A stretch of DNA of 8,477 nucleotides. Source: CAYLKS01 sp964384205 [NCBI: uncultured bacterium]. GTDB taxonomy: Bacteria; JAGOEH01. Positions 7,769 through 8,477 of this stretch are shown here, one piece after another. The position numbers and the translations under genes are program-made. Under the pieces are notes generated by a model that was not told the DNA's origin, did no database searches, and saw only the letters and a list, made by a program, of their open reading frames with translations. The stretch is from assembly GCA_964384205.1 (NCBI GenBank), contig CAYLKS010000018.1, forward strand, positions 1-8,477. Direction: 5' to 3'. Each line of letters begins with the position of its first letter. Position 1 is the stretch's first letter.

Positions 7769-8433
7769 AATAATCTCCTTTTAATTTTTTTTAATTTTCG
7801 CCATTTTTTTATAATATTATCATAGATTTTTGCCAATTTATAAGCTTTAGATTTTGTTATAGATTCTGGTAAATATTTTTCAATTTTAGGCCTGCTATTT
7901 TTCAATTTTACAAAATCGTGTGCATAGGAAATTTGTCCTAATATTGCTTTATGAGGTACAAAATCTATAAGAGCTATTGATGAATTATTTATTATGAAAT
8001 TGCTAAATTGACTATCCTTATGATAAACTTTATATGAATGTAATTTATTTAATAATTTGATTATTTGAGCCAGATCAGATTCTTCTGGAATTTTTCCTTC
8101 GATGTATGTACATATTAAAGCAGACCAGTAAACAAACCCTAAAAATTTTTTTTCTATAAGAGCAATAGGTTCATTCGATGTTATATTTATATTTTTTAAA
8201 AAAAGCATGCCCTGGATTAAGTTATAGCTTTCTGAGCCTACTAATGGCGAAAATAGTTTTTTTAACAATCTTTTGTTTTTATCTCTTGGAATTTTATATA
8301 GATATTTTTTATTTTTATATTCAACAACTTTAATAAAACTTCTTATATCATCTTTTAATATTTCTCCGTTAGAATTTATTATGTTATCTATGTCCTTGAT
8401 AGTTAATTTATTTGTATATAGTTTGATTTGCAT
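7765..8433 (-). CDS. Lipopolysaccharide kinase-like protein (WaaP/InaA/Kdo kinase family)
   Basis: A 222-residue protein with a compact eukaryotic-like kinase fold of the WaaP/InaA group, which phosphorylates heptose or Kdo of the LPS inner core at the cytoplasmic face. Visible core residues are K47 in KKYLYKIPRD (ATP lysine), probably E68 in GSESYN (helix C), the catalytic loop H138-K-D140-S-Q-F-S-N145, and the metal aspartate D157 in ALIDF. The set is complete, so catalysis is plausible. The usual family length is about 230-250, so this one is slightly short. The C-terminus is highly basic (KKWRKLKKIKRR), fitting membrane-surface work. The ATG at 8433-8431 has no Shine-Dalgarno site, and an in-frame TAA lies two codons upstream, so no longer form exists; the next Met is M76, past the ATP lysine. 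A promoter ends five bases before the ATG. First gene of the operon; its stop overlaps the glycosyltransferase start. Another small-molecule kinase of the fold is possible. Confidence 0.8.
   Translation of the reverse strand: MQIKLYTNKLTIKDIDNIINSNGEILKDDIRSFIKVVEYKNKKYLYKIPRDKNKRLLKKLFSPLVGSESYNLIQGMLFLKNINITSNEPIALIEKKFLGFVYWSALICTYIEGKIPEESDLAQIIKLLNKLHSYKVYHKDSQFSNFIINNSSIALIDFVPHKAILGQISYAHDFVKLKNSRPKIEKYLPESITKSKAYKLAKIYDNIIKKWRKLKKIKRRLF
7775..7780 (-). promoter_or_regulatory. Ribosome binding site supporting the TTG start of the glycosyltransferase
   Basis: AAGGAG (7780 down to 7775) lies six bases before TTG 7768-7766, the ideal distance, and within the last codons of the kinase gene. 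It favours TTG over the internal ATG at codon 8, which would be 27 bases away. Confidence 0.8.
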
Positions 8434-8438
8434 ATTTT

Positions 8439-8467
8439 ATATTAATAATATTTAAAAAAAAGGTCAA
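8439..8467 (-). promoter_or_regulatory. Promoter of the kinase-glycosyltransferase-ridA operon, leaderless layout
   Basis: On the minus strand TTGACC (8467-8462) and TAATAT (8444-8439) are separated by exactly 17 bases, the spacer containing a run of eight T. Only five bases (AAAAT) separate the -10 box from the kinase ATG, so transcription starting the usual six to eight bases after the -10 box would begin at or within one or two bases of the ATG. The absence of a ribosome site agrees with a leaderless message. Confidence 0.55.
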
Positions 8468-8477
8468 TTGTAATTTT

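Noticed and set aside
7532-7825. Plus-strand open frame of 97 codons
   Set aside because: Antisense to the glycosyltransferase and kinase end; its Phe/Ile/Tyr-rich product is what the complement of Lys-rich AT-rich genes gives.
8273-8455. Plus-strand open frame of 60 codons
   Set aside because: Antisense to the kinase N-terminus including the ATP-binding region; hydrophobic product is a composition artefact.

Overview
The window is strongly AT-rich, bacterial, and carries five intact genes, one decayed transposase and several readable regulatory sites. The best lineage clue is the 1574-residue secreted protein, which ends in a type IX secretion (T9SS/Por) sorting domain; this places the organism in the Fibrobacteres-Chlorobi-Bacteroidetes (FCB) group or a related T9SS-bearing phylum. 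Strong Shine-Dalgarno sites (AAGGGGG, GGAGGGG, AAGGAG), sigma70-like -35/-10 boxes and an HD-GYP protein are untypical of Bacteroidota proper. A low-GC non-Bacteroidota member such as a Cloacimonadota-like lineage is therefore a reasonable guess, but it is inference.

Layout. Positions 1-390 hold, on the minus strand, the N-terminal part of an integrase-type transposase broken by at least three frameshifts, still with its start codon and a perfect GGAGGAGG ribosome site. Positions 391-521 are a short regulatory gap that may encode a 25-residue leader peptide. The plus strand then carries an HD-GYP protein with a degenerate receiver-like N-terminus (522-1580), a clear promoter in a 72-base gap, and the large T9SS-exported surface protein (1653-6377). 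That protein is built almost wholly of Ig-like and fibronectin-like modules. A hairpin terminator at 6385-6418, usable on both strands, separates it from a convergent minus-strand operon: a WaaP/InaA-type lipopolysaccharide kinase-like protein (7765-8433), a family 2-like glycosyltransferase (6818-7768) and RidA (6430-6807).

How the genes work together. The minus-strand operon is tightly packed: a 4-base TTGA overlap between kinase and glycosyltransferase, then 10 bases to ridA with the ribosome site overlapping the preceding stop. The kinase and glycosyltransferase probably modify a cell-envelope glycan such as the LPS core, while RidA is a housekeeping enamine deaminase that looks like a passenger. 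The operon seems to start from a TTGACC-17-TAATAT promoter placed so that transcription would begin at or next to the kinase ATG, with no ribosome site: a probable leaderless mRNA. The plus-strand pair could link cyclic-di-GMP turnover to a surface adhesin-like protein, but the adhesin-like gene has its own promoter and the link rests only on adjacency.

No RNA gene, CRISPR array, complete insertion sequence or replication origin is visible. I did not find a convincing new multi-gene system; the most checkable unusual points are the leaderless kinase transcript, the architecture of the giant protein, and the possible leader peptide.
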